Shown here piece after piece: positions 36,501 through 46,085 of a DNA stretch of 53,911 nt (its first letter is position 1; each line of letters begins with the position of its first letter). Source of the stretch: Polymyxa betae (taxonomy: Eukaryota > Endomyxa > Phytomyxea > Plasmodiophorida > Plasmodiophoridae); assembly GCA_003693705.1 (NCBI GenBank), contig RBZT01000650.1, forward strand, positions 1 to 53,911. Reading direction: 5' to 3'. A program made the translations under genes and the position numbers. The notes beneath the pieces are model-generated. The model did no database searches. It worked only from the letters and a program-made list of their open reading frames with translations, and had not been told where the DNA came from.

Positions 36501-36705
36501 TGTCGAACCTGGGCCTCATCAAGAAAAGGCAAAAGAGATCTACAAGAAATTGAGAGAAAATATAGTCAAGAACATTTTGCAGGAATATCACAGGACGGGA
36601 TATTTGTGGGAGCAGTATAATCCCAGGACAGGGCAAGGACAGAGATCGCATCCATTCACCGGATGGACATCTCTTGTAGTCCTGATTATGTCAGAATCGT
36701 ATTAA
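33539..36705 (+). CDS. MOGS: ER glucosidase I, mannosyl-oligosaccharide glucosidase (GH63)
   Basis: Type II or secreted ER enzyme that removes the outermost alpha-1,2-glucose from Glc3Man9GlcNAc2 on new glycoproteins. The start MSAFLVVLTCCIVSC is a signal peptide or anchor. RWGTFRPGVYAGVKADVPQS and PLFGIMFNDAL follow, the family N-terminal signature (WGTYRPHVYFGMKTRSP-like). After many introns: FFPRGFLWDEGFHQLLL with the conserved W-D-E-G-F-H (about 35083-35100), CLASGLDDLPRP (TLASGLDDYPR-like), GENYWRG joined to PIWINMNY, and the terminal GYLWEQYNPRTGQGQRSHPF (catalytic-region E-x-Y-x-P, HPFTGWTSLV). About 14 exons with introns of about 45-60 nt. Several junctions in 33720-34200 and 35300-36060 are only approximate, but the order and frame of conserved blocks fit an intact gene. 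Confidence 0.92.
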
Positions 36706-36791
36706 CTAAACTAAAAATACATCCCGATTTGAATGCGAGCAAACATTAAACGTAATTGTTATGAGAGTCATGTTAATTATCGGATATGAAT

Positions 36792-37027
36792 TTATTCTTC
36801 ATCCTGGCCGGCAGCCTTCTTCATGTTGCCCTTACGAGCGAACTTCATGTTGCGGACGAACTTCTGGTCCATCTACAATTTCTGATAAGAACGGAGCAAA
36901 GTGAATGCCAAAAAGGTAAACTTACTCCTCGGGTCGAGGTGAAGCGCTGGCGCTTGGGCTTCTTGATGCCGTTCTTGTGGGCCTTGGCAGTCTGGTTATG
37001 GGCGGTGTGATTCTTGCTCTTGGCCAT
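36792..37027 (-). CDS. RPL29: 60S ribosomal protein eL29
   Basis: Small basic large-subunit ribosomal protein. Exon 1 (37027-36926) encodes [20 protein letters not shown] and continues [15 protein letters not shown] 53-nt intron (36873-36925) follows, then exon 2 (36872-36792) encodes [20 protein letters not shown] and an acidic end GQDEE. The 60 residues match the eL29 length and the MAKSKNHT...HRNGIKKP...KFLRN pattern. The Ala-Gly-Gln-Asp-Glu-Glu tail is an odd acidic cap for such a basic protein. It is convergent with MOGS, about 90 bp away. Confidence 0.95.
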
Positions 37028-37514
37028 GGTCGGTACTTGATCTGAACCGGATCACAGGCTGGGTATAACAAAGGACGATGGATTCATCACGGAATTACGA
37101 ACTCCGTCACGCACATCCGCATCTAACATTAGAGCTGCGGCCATAAAACAATCGGGTTTTCTCCATTTTTTAAAGAAAGTTTGGTTTCTCAATGCTATCC
37201 TACCACATTGGAGAATAAAGAATGCATCCATGCTCTTCCATATTGAGGCAACGCATATGCACTTAGGTTCTCAAATTGTTAACGCTTTCAAAAAAAATCT
37301 TGGGTTTGTAATGTATTTCTTATCACATGGTCTACCGGCATGAATTGTTCATCCAAACGACCAAGGGCCTGCAATGACATGACAGGAGTATCTGCTCGGT
37401 CATGAGATCTAGCGGGACGGACTGACTGCTTCATGTAAACTATGGCCGTTAGACGACGTACGTTTTGATGTACACGTTACAGTGGAGGAGTGGGCTGCTT
37501 TCTCAACTGATGAC
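37028..37514. other. Divergent promoter region, eL29 / DUF3605
   Basis: About 490 bp without supported exons. It must contain the eL29 promoter (next to 37028). No telo-box or other known ribosomal-protein element was spotted. Confidence 0.4.
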
Positions 37515-38315
37515 ATGACTCATATCAGATGGCCTTCTTTTCAATTAAAATCGTATGATATCATAGAGATATCGGCATTACTTCATACCATGAACCTTGG
37601 AGCTCGGAACGCGTCGCTCGCTGATCGCCTGCATTCGGCGGCGTCCTCTGAAGCCAATCGCATTCGCATTGAGACGCAAGCTGTTCTGCGCCGACCGTCC
37701 TCGTCGCCTATCACCTGGCAAGAACTATGTGAAGCTCTCGACACCAATAATTTGCAGTACTCCTTCTGCATCCGGAATTGTCGACCCCGTATCTAATTTG
37801 TTAAAGAACACTTGGCAGATCGCCTCATCGACAGGAGCAGTACATCGAGAAGCGGCGCGAAATTGCTAAAAAGTATTTTCTGCTGCGTCATGAGACACAA
37901 ACTACAATGGTTTTTAGATTCAAAATCGGATATCATTATATTCTGAATCGCGTTTGGGGTATCAGCCTAATGGTTGATCCCGAATCGGGTCTGTTGGTTG
38001 CCGTTCAAGATCATCCCAAAGATGAGATCATTTGTCTTCAGAATGATTTCCCTTACAATTTGGAATTGGGTCCGGGTGTCTGATTTGTCTAATATGCATT
38101 TCTGAGCCGTTGTTGCAGGAGTCAGTCATCATATTCTGTGGGCGGGTTCCGAGTCCAGTTTAAAGCTTGCCACATCCGACTTTGAGAATCTGACAAAGTA
38201 TCTCCCAGCGGAGCTTCACGATAAGGAAATCAGATGGTGCATTAATCCTTTGAATCTTCAAAGCGTCAAAGAAATTCCACACGCTCACATTTTCTCCCGT
38301 TCCAAATCACAGTAA
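37515..38315 (+). CDS. DUF3605-like conserved protein
   Basis: Family of unknown function found mainly in fungi; I assign it from the spacing of a few motifs, so treat the name as probable. The first exon reads MTHIRWPSFQL and later ITWQELCEALDTNNL (the family begins with a W-x-x-L helix). A second exon starts EQYIEKRREIAKKYFLLRHE and runs to CLQNDFPYNLELGPG. It splices over a 43-nt intron (38076-38118) to VSHHILWAGSESSLKLATSD. This FPY...PGxxHxxLW block is the core signature. The end is RWCINPLNLQSVKEIPHAHI, again typical (N-x-x-LQS-x-x-x-I-x-H-x-H). The junction around 37785-37843 could not be resolved in frame, and the start may be further upstream at GTG 37482 or an earlier exon. Confidence 0.6.
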
Positions 38316-38469
38316 AATCATAATATTCATTTATTTTCCGCCCAAGGTGTGTTTTATAATTCAAAGTAATACTATTTGGGCCCGCGGAATGCTTGCCGGC
38401 AAGCGATCGAGAACCCGGCACAGGAACCTGGGACAGCTGCACAGGGTACCGACTGCCGTCATTTTAGAA

Positions 38470-39876
38470 ATGGGTCGGGGTGGTGCCCAACTTGGAAAAC
38501 CTCTTAAGGGGGGCGGAGTGCCCAAGAATGCAACGATTGATTCTGTCAATGGCAATGCCGGTGAACTAGCGCGAATTGAAAGATATCACCAAGAGAAAAA
38601 ACTTCTTTATGGATTTCGGCATCGGCTTGAGGTGATGGTAGCTGAAGATCGACATAATGAACGGGTGTCACAGCGACAATCCACCGGTCGATGGAGACAG
38701 ATGCTACGACAAACCTTATCAAAACAGCTGCAGCAAGAAATCGGGTTTGATTTCTTCCAGGCTATCAGCAAAGCCGAATCCATGCGCTTGGGCGCCTTCC
38801 AGTTGATGGAGTATTTGAGGCAGGTTGACTATCAAAGCCAAGCAGCCCATTCGAGATGTTCCAGTCAGACCGAATACCTAATCGAATTGTTCAATCGTTA
38901 TATGGGGAATTTCAAAAAATCGTTTGATACAGTCGGCGATGGATTACGAATTCAGCTGGAACGGAACTCGCAGGAGCTGCACGAAGCGCATCAACAGGCT
39001 GTGTCGAAAGCGAAATCGGCAATGGCCGATCTTTGGGCAGAAGAGTCAGCACGATCGACGTTAGAGATGCAAGCGTTCGAGACCGAGCGAGAATCAATGC
39101 GCAATCGAAATCTCGAAGTAATTCACATGCTGAAAGTCACGACCAATATTGTCATCGAGAAGCTCGAAGCACGATTCGATAGCGCCCATCGTGCCTATGT
39201 CGAACTGACTGACGAACGTAGCCACGAGTTCACAGCGCTGAAAGCAAGCGATCGGCGCCTATCCGAACAAATTGAGCGGCATAGCACCAATATCGAACGT
39301 GTATCCGCCGCGATTCAACATTGGAGAAAAGCGTTGGCCCGAGCTACATGTGACGGCCGGGCCAGTATTGCGGCTTTGAAGGCAGAGCGCGATATCCACT
39401 ACACAAGCTACCAAGATCTTTATGCAAAATTCCGCGATATTCGTCAGAAGGAAACGGCTTCCTTAACGAGAAGTTCCAGCAAAGCACGCGATAATGCCAG
39501 GCGTCTACGAGCCGCTCTAGAGACATGCCAGAGAATCTTGAAAATTGCCACGGTGGTGGAAAAAGCACAAACCCAACAGGAACGAACCGACCGGCAGCCC
39601 GTCATCGATCAGCTGAGCCGAGCTCAAGTCGACATAATCGAAGCTAAAAAACGCAGAGATGTGATCAGAAATGAGAACGAGCAGTTGAGAGCTTTGTTAG
39701 CAAAATCTATGGAAAGCATCAATATAGGGGCCAACACAGTCGATGGACCGAATCCGTTGCTGATTGTAAATGGGCGTTCAGGAGTGCAGACGTTATCCCG
39801 CCTGGGAAGACATCGACCAACTGTTGTTGACGCTGGAATGATAGCAAAAGCATACGCCATCCAAACTGGAGTCTAA
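38470..39876 (+). CDS. DRC2: Dynein regulatory complex subunit 2 (DRC2/CCDC65)
   Basis: Coiled-coil core subunit of the nexin-dynein regulatory complex that links axonemal doublets and controls ciliary beating. Intronless, 468 residues, almost entirely helical. Diagnostic blocks: RWRQMLRQTLSKQLQQEIGF (human [20 protein letters not shown]), FETERESMRNRNLEVIHMLK ([20 protein letters not shown]), VELTDERSHEFTALKASDRR (TDATEDRKIAFETLQVKDE), CQRILKIATVVEKAQTQQER (GEKILKLAEICRKFE) and the C-terminal NPLLIVNGRS with PTVVDAGMIAKAY (NPLFIVNYQS, PTTVIEAGHV). In-frame ATG 38389 would add 27 Arg-rich residues that have no family match, so 38470 is preferred. The DRC1 partner is not in the window. Confidence 0.9.
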   Translation: MGRGGAQLGKPLKGGGVPKNATIDSVNGNAGELARIERYHQEKKLLYGFRHRLEVMVAEDRHNERVSQRQSTGRWRQMLRQTLSKQLQQEIGFDFFQAISKAESMRLGAFQLMEYLRQVDYQSQAAHSRCSSQTEYLIELFNRYMGNFKKSFDTVGDGLRIQLERNSQELHEAHQQAVSKAKSAMADLWAEESARSTLEMQAFETERESMRNRNLEVIHMLKVTTNIVIEKLEARFDSAHRAYVELTDERSHEFTALKASDRRLSEQIERHSTNIERVSAAIQHWRKALARATCDGRASIAALKAERDIHYTSYQDLYAKFRDIRQKETASLTRSSSKARDNARRLRAALETCQRILKIATVVEKAQTQQERTDRQPVIDQLSRAQVDIIEAKKRRDVIRNENEQLRALLAKSMESINIGANTVDGPNPLLIVNGRSGVQTLSRLGRHRPTVVDAGMIAKAYAIQTGV

Positions 39877-40045
39877 ATAATAGTAGCCATACGCCGTTCT
39901 CTCAATAGATGAATATTCTAAACTCTACACTGTTCGTTAAACTTGTCTAACAAATTTATAATTATCCAGCAATCACCGACCCGGATTCGGCTGGGATCTC
40001 GTTGAATGAAGATTCTTGCAAATTACGATTTCTAAAGAAACCGCG

Positions 40046-41244
40046 TTAAATCTCATTTGAGAAGTACTTCAGTCTGTACCTTTGAAGAACCTGTCGCAGG
40101 CGAGACATTTCGCCATCTGATTGTGATTCTGCTAACGGAAGTTTCAAAACCGTTAAGGTCATGTTTACTTCGAGGCTGCTTGCAATCTATCATAGAGTGT
40201 TGAGGTAGGTATTAATTACCGCTGTAGTATTTACCCTTTCGACTCCTGCACTTGTTATTGGATTCGCTGTTAAATCAAGCTCCTTGAGAGTCATATTCTG
40301 CACGATCATGGACGAAAGAGGTGCAACCCCATCTGCACAAATTCTATCAAGCAATTAGCTACTTCGTTGATTCATCATTTGAGATTAACCTATTTCTAGA
40401 TAATTTAAGAGTTTGAAGTCTGGCGCCTGGTTGGGATAGATAGTCGGATATTGCTCGAGCAGCCCAGACACCAAGTCCATTACCATCCAGAGATAACGAT
40501 TCTAATTTACTCTGAGCCAGTAATCGACCTATTTCAGCAGCCTCCAAATCAGGAATTCCGTTATCACAAAGTTGCAGTTCTGTAACCTGAAACCCCAATG
40601 AGTTGCTAATCAGAAAAAGCTTGTTGCTGTACATTGGAATCAATAATGCCTTCAATAAACGTTGTGAAGTTGGCTTGTTGAAGTGTCTCTTTATCGTTAT
40701 TTATCGATATTTTCTTTAGATTGCGAGCGAGGGGCAGCTGTCGCCCAATTGCGGTAATTCCTTTCTCATTCATTCGAACCTAAATCTCATGCTTCAAAAC
40801 AAAAAGAAAAAAGCGCAAAGACTTCAAATCACATTATCGAGATCCAACGAAGTAAGGGAAGTAATACAGCTGGAAAATGATAACAGAGTTGAGGGTGGAA
40901 TGGGGCTGCTTTGAATAAATAGGCTGTCAATTAGTGATGGATTCTGCTGAATCGTTTGACAGAGTGTTCTCATCGTAGACTCGACAAGATCTATTGGACC
41001 TAAACTGTTGTGAGAATGCTGAAGCTCGAAATACTTTCACCTTACCCATGAGCAGGGTCACGCCTTGAACGCCTCGCGCATCCAGCATAGCCTGGAGCAA
41101 AGCGTTGAGCGTCATCTTGCCATTGCGAATGTCCACAACCGATTCGGACGTGATCTGGATGGGAATGGATTGCGACGATCCCATCCCGCTCCGATTAGAG
41201 ACAATTTGAAGAGTGGGCTCGAGGACGAGATGGGTGCTGCGCAT
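40046..41244 (-). CDS. Leucine-rich-repeat protein, RNase-inhibitor type
   Basis: Multi-exon gene; the exact orthologue is not recognised. The first exon begins MRSTHLVLEPTLQIVSNRSG and contains LNALLQAMLDARGVQGVTLL. A later exon reads SSCITSLTSLDLDNV, joined to VRMNEKGITAIGRQLPLARN, then VTELQLCDNGIPDLEAAEIG, LESLSLDGNGLGVWAARAIS and LQTLKLSRNRL. These are 28-29-residue LRRs of the RNase-inhibitor class (L-x-x-L-x-L-x-x-N-x-L...A...L). The last exon gives MTLTVLKLPLAESQSDGEMS and a short helix ending SNEI at 40046. The first junction (near 41045) could not be placed in frame. Such LRR proteins include NLRC3-like, tropomodulin-like and ciliary (DRC5/TCTE1-like) proteins. The neighbouring DRC2 gene makes a ciliary role a guess worth testing, no more. 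Confidence 0.6.
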
Positions 41245-41476
41245 AACACATCTGTCCTCCTTGTTTGTTTCGATAGGGATAGGCAATCACTATCAACGTT
41301 TGTTCTATTGAACTCTTGCCCCACATCTACGAGTCATCTTACGAGTCAGGCTTTCCCCCCACGACACAGCTTGGTGCCCTATTCCACTGATATGTCATTT
41401 ATTTCTGGGTTAGCTGGGGTGTTGCGCCCGTGTCCATTAAAACCTTAATATCATTCATATCAGCGGCTGTGGAAGC

Positions 41477-41590
41477 GTCAATCTGCGACTCTACCTCGGA
41501 CCACATCTCTGTCAATCTGCGACTCTGGTGGGCCCCACATTTCTGCCGATTTGCGACTGTAGCTGGTTGCTGGGCCCCACACGTCTGTGC
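41477..41590. repeat. Three-copy degenerate tandem repeat upstream of MscS gene
   Basis: The unit GTCAATCTGCGACTCT (41478-, 41511-) recurs as GCCGATTTGCGACTGT near 41547. Each copy is followed by a GGACCACATCTCT or GGGCCCCACATTTCT-like half, giving units of 33-45 bp. The last two contain the palindrome GGGCCC. It ends about 100 bp before the MscS ATG and may be part of its promoter. Confidence 0.6.
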
Positions 41591-41686
41591 AAGAAACCCT
41601 CAGCCTCTTTCGTGTTACGGGATGTCTCTCTCTAATCATAGCGGCCTCTTCTATCTCTTCATAATGCTTTTCGCTCAGCTTCCATC

Positions 41687-43857
41687 ATGAACATCGTCAA
41701 AGCGACCAGAAAGATGCTGGCGTATCACTCGATGCGCGAACCATCGTACCGGGAAGTGCATGAATCCGATATGATTCTCTCCATCGAGGACGATATCACC
41801 CTCAATGGCGTCCTTTCTAACGACAGCACTCATCCCATGCGACAGTTTATTCGTGAAAACCATCTCAAGCTGATTGTGATAATTACTTCATTAACGATTG
41901 CGTTTGTATACCGCTTCTTTATTCATAAAGCTGGAGAGAATCCTGCCATATCTTCCATCTTAGCAATGTATGGTTTGCTGTCTGTCTATCGCATAACTTT
42001 GATAATGCTGTAGTCCTGGGCTTCTAGTTTTAGGCTTATATGCAGCCACAATATTAGAGCATTTGGTCTTAAAAATTCTACAGCTGTTGAGCAACCCTGA
42101 TTCTTCCATGGGTGCTATCGATGCTATGCGATCTCGCCTTCGATTTGCCATTCTATTCGGATTCGTCCATTATTACGTCATACCTTTCTGGCTCGAAGAG
42201 CCTCGAGTTGGCGGCGATATGCTCCGGTTGTTTTTCCGGGCTAGTTTTATTATATCGATTAGTTGGATATTGAAGGAGCTTATTTATGGGATTATTCGAA
42301 AGGTTTGTCCAATCACGAATTGTTCTTTCGACTGATTACTCTTCTAGTTCGCTTTTGTTAGCACTTTGAAATCGGATCTTCATAATTTAAGTGCAATCAA
42401 AGACTCGATCTGGTTTGTTTGCTGCCCTAATATTGCTGCTCGACATCGCCTGATGAAGATGTGGCTGGATAATTCTTCGCAACGAGCGTCGTTTGATAGG
42501 AAAGTCGCCGAGTTACGAAGCTGTACGATGAATTTGCCTTTGGTGCCTATTAATGATGGTCACGAGTGGGAATTTGATCTCAATCAGACTTTGGCTGTTA
42601 GCTCCACTACCAAGATGAGAGCAATCGTAAGAACCGATTGGGTCATTCGCCATCTAATGATGTCGATAGGCTCAATTTATGGCTAAAAGACTGATTGAAG
42701 GAGGTGGCGAGATAAATTTCTCGAAATGGTCTCAAATGTTCCCTTCTACAACATCTGCATCCCGGGCTTGGACGCTGCTCTTTAAAGACATTCTTGAGAC
42801 GCAAGCCATACATGCTGAAGAATTCATTTGGGCATTGATCCAGGTTGCTCACAGAGCCAACCTGCGCATGGAAATTGTATCTAATCGTTCTATTTTAGGC
42901 GTTTGAACGCTTGGTTCATTTATCGAACAGAGCCCTAAACCTTGACAACCTGTTAAGCGTTGTTTTAATTGGCTTAAACAGTATCTTTTATTTGATGGTC
43001 GGCAGCTACATTCTGTATGTAGCTGGTGTTGATCTATCTGCAATGGTTGTTACATTCGCAACGGCTTTTGCATCTTTAACTTTCGCCTTTTCTGGAATGA
43101 TCACCAGGATCTTTGAATCGATGATTTGGGTTTTCATCACGAAAGCCGTCGAAGTGGGCGATTTGATTCAGGTACTTTCGTACATCCATATTTTAGGGTC
43201 GTATTGATCCGCTTTTTGCAAAGATAAATAACGATGATTTCACGATCCTTCGCATTCGTCTTATGAGCTCAGACCTTCGAGCTGGTGACGGCCGAGTCAT
43301 GACAATTCCAAATGGAACGTTAGCTCAGAATCCGATTTTTAATATGCGGCTGACTTCGTCTGCTGTTGTTTCGAGTATGCGACCCCACTGTCTTTATGGT
43401 TGCTAAATGTTTGTACAGTTAAATTTCAAGTGTCGTACTCTTGCGCGAGAGAAAAACTATTGCTTTTGAAAAAGGTCTAAAAATACTGTATTATGTGGTT
43501 CCCAATCACTAGAATTGAACCTCAGGGAATAGAAAGCTACGTTCAGAAAAATTCGGAAATTTGGAGGAATCCAGTTGATCTAAGAGTGACCGATCTTCTA
43601 GACAGCTCATCTTGGGTGGTAATTGCGATCTTACACCATCGATTAAACTGGCAGCAAAAAGGCATCATCGCTGAAGATCGATTTGAAATCGCCAACGAAA
43701 TTCGCACCCTGATTAATGAACTCGGTATTGGATATCGAGGTACAGAGCCTTAATTCACTTTGACAAACTAATCTAAATTTTTTTTTCAGATCCTGACAAA
43801 TACGTCGATGCCTCCTCGCAACCGTCTAATGCGACTACGCCCAACTTGCCTAAATAA
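41687..43857 (+). CDS. MscS-family mechanosensitive channel (fungal Msy/plant MSL type)
   Basis: Channel that releases ions on membrane tension; S. pombe Msy1/Msy2 act in the ER and control Ca2+ on hypo-osmotic shock. The cytosolic N-terminus starts MNIVKATRKMLAYHSMREPS. Helices follow: LKLIVIITSLTIAFVYRFFI, a segment near 42000-42060, RFAILFGFVHYYVIPFWLEE and FRASFIISISWILKELIYGI. A region reading SRAWTLLFKDILETQAIHAE occupies the place of the EF-hand in Msy proteins but has lost the Asp/Asn ligands. The pore helix and beta domain are clear: LNSIFYLMVGSYILYVAGVD, AMVVTFATAFASLTFAFSGM, FITKAVEVGDLIQ, MTIPNGTLAQNPIFNM. The last exons give VDLRVTDLLDSSSWVVIAIL and DPDKYVDASSQPS, ending NLPK TAA at 43857. 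About eight exons; the short segment 43380-43490 is not fully resolved. Confidence 0.9.
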
Positions 43858-43978
43858 TAGACCCTCGAAAATAAAAAACCTTGGATATCAGAAAGCGAAT
43901 TCCCGCAATGGAGATGGGAGATATCTTGCCAATGGATTAAACAGAAACGGCACGCTCTCATTTGGAGTACTTTCATCT

Positions 43979-44988
43979 ATGACAAACCATAATGCGGCAA
44001 AGATCATCAAGCCGATGTCTCAAGCTGAGATGGATATTTATTCATTACGTGTGACAAAATGGCTAACAATGCATGGAGGAACTCACACGAACGATCCTCT
44101 CGACCCTCGAACTAAAGCTTACTATCGCCGAATGTTTGATCTAATCGACGTTGATGGGTCGGGAGCTTTAGCAGCGAGCGAATTACTTTGCGCGCTAAGA
44201 TATATCGGTTTTCGCATATCTTCGAAAGAAATGAAACGGCGCTTGGCCGCTGTCGATGACAACCACAATGGCGAGATTGATTTCAACGAATTCGTGCATT
44301 TCATGGTGAAGTCGACTTTGGACTTCGAGCAATCCACAGATGGCATCCCGCTGCCGTTCTATCTCTGGATTCCAGCATTTCTTCGCCGAAGCAGCCTGGA
44401 TGCGTTAATGAAAACTGGCGTGGCGCCCCCCACTGCCATCGAAACTGTGAAGCAATGGAGTCTAACTGAGGCCCAGATGGCCACCAAAGACATGGAGAAG
44501 CAATTGGTGATGCAACAACGTGGACTCCATCGAGGATCTGTGGCAACCAAACTGAATCAGCTCGAGAAAGAGCTGGCCGCACGAGCCAAAAAAAAACATC
44601 GGCTTCGGGTTCAGCGTGAGAATTTGGATGATCCAGCCACGGTCGGCGACCTGTTCGAAAAGTCACCGTTTACGGATTTGATGGCGCTTGAGACCAAACC
44701 TTCACAGCCGCGACTACCAAGGTGAACCTTCAATGGGTCTGTGGATATGAAAGTTCTATGTTGTGATACAGATTGAAGGCGCAGTCGCCTCGTGCTCGTG
44801 CGCTGAGCAATTATCTGGGCACAAATACGCATCGTGGCCGCCAACGTACTCTTCCATTTGGAACTAAGCGGCGAAGGATCGCTCTGACAGGTTATTGTTT
44901 CTGGCGCAAGCTATTACTGCTTTCTGAGATGAGATTTGTATCAGAACCGTTCCCATTTCTACCTGACATCAGAAAGGCATCAATTTAG
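43979..44988 (+). CDS. EF-hand calcium-binding protein
   Basis: Two exons, 43979-44721 and 44772-44988 (50-nt intron), give about 319 residues. Residues about 40-110 hold a pair of canonical EF-hands. Loop 1 is DVDGSGALAASE and loop 2 is DDNHNGEIDFNE; both have acidic residues at positions 1, 3 (or Asn) and 12, so both should bind Ca2+. The flanking MFDLIDVDG and EFVHFMVKSTLDF resemble calmodulin/EFCAB-type pairs. The C-terminal half is a basic helical tail (LNQLEKELAARAKKKHRLRV) without a known domain. It starts only 121 bp after the stop of the MscS channel on the same strand. Since fungal MscS channels normally carry their own EF-hand, which is degenerate here, the pair may work together. 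The exact family is not recognised. Confidence 0.75.
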
Positions 44989-45098
44989 ATAGATAATTAC
45001 TTAATATAACCTTTAGTATTATAGTCTTTGCTAAGTTGACTCATTTGTTTTGCCTGTGATTATGGACGACCCCGTTCTCCGATAAGAGAAAGGCCAAC

Positions 45099-46008
45099 TT
45101 ATAGGCTAAGGCGTTCTACCGAGTCTATGATTTTCATGCATTGGTCTGTCTGTTCCCGTAAATAATCGAAAATGTGATTCAGACTGAATAAATTGATGCA
45201 GACTGTGCTCAGATGGATTGGGCCATCCGCTGTTTCTGGCAGTTCTTTTTGCAGATCGTCCTCGTCAAAACTCCGTTTCAGAGTTACGATCGCTTTTAAT
45301 CTCTTCAACGAGTCGAAAATCTCATATAGGGACCGAACTGCGGATTCCAGCAATTCGAGATGTTCCGAGTCAGATCTTAGCTGAAAAGGATTCCGAATGT
45401 TCCGTTCAATGAAGAGCAACAGGTGGCTTTTTCGATGATCCAAGACGATTTTTCAAGTATGTCAACTGACATTCCATCGCTGGAATCAACCTACCTAATA
45501 TGTTTGCTTTGGCTTTAAGATATGAGCGTAACTTGGTAGAATCCTTCATTAGTTGACTCCACAGTTGTGATGCCATATCCAGACCAATCGGCTGCTCCAG
45601 ATCGATCATATTGAGCGCGAAAAATGTACATCGGGCAAGCTCTTGAATCACTTCGTATAATGTTGTCTGGATGCTTGTCGTCAACTTTGGCGCCTTTTCG
45701 TACCCTGATACCAGTAACATCGGGAGTTCTTTGGCAAGAGGACGGCCGCTCTGTTTATGAAATCCTGTGCCAATTTTCATGTCTACTATGCGATGCCAAC
45801 GAAGGTATCGCTGTCGATTTATCCCATTCAACGAACAGATTACAGGCGAGAGTGAAGGCGGTCTTTTCGTTGATAGATTTGGTTGGGAACGGTATAAACG
45901 AAATCTTTCCCGTTCCTGGTCGACAAGCCGGTCGATAGAGAGTATTCGAGCAGAATTATCTCTCCAAATATTCCGAATGGCTTGAACATGCTGGTGAACC
46001 TGAGCCAT
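45099..46008 (-). CDS. Unrecognised helical protein, two exons or frames
   Basis: Not recognised. A 200-codon frame from ATG 46008 (MAQVHQHVQAIRNIWRDNSA) ends at 45406. A second frame, 45443-45099, continues on the same strand (LELLESAVRSLYEIFDSLKR and LREQTDQCMKIIDSVERLSL), overlapping the first by 38 nt. The two are probably joined by an intron in 45400-45520, but no single GT-AG choice kept both frames. A frameshifted copy is also possible. Both parts are predicted all-helical, with heptad-like leucines in the second. A start 77 bp after the AMSH-like gene stop on the same strand suggests compact packing, not an operon. Confidence 0.5.
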
Positions 46009-46085
46009 TGGTATACACAGGGTATTGTGATAAATTGGACAGAAAAAATATCTTTTGATATATTGAACATGTGTACTGTAGTAGA

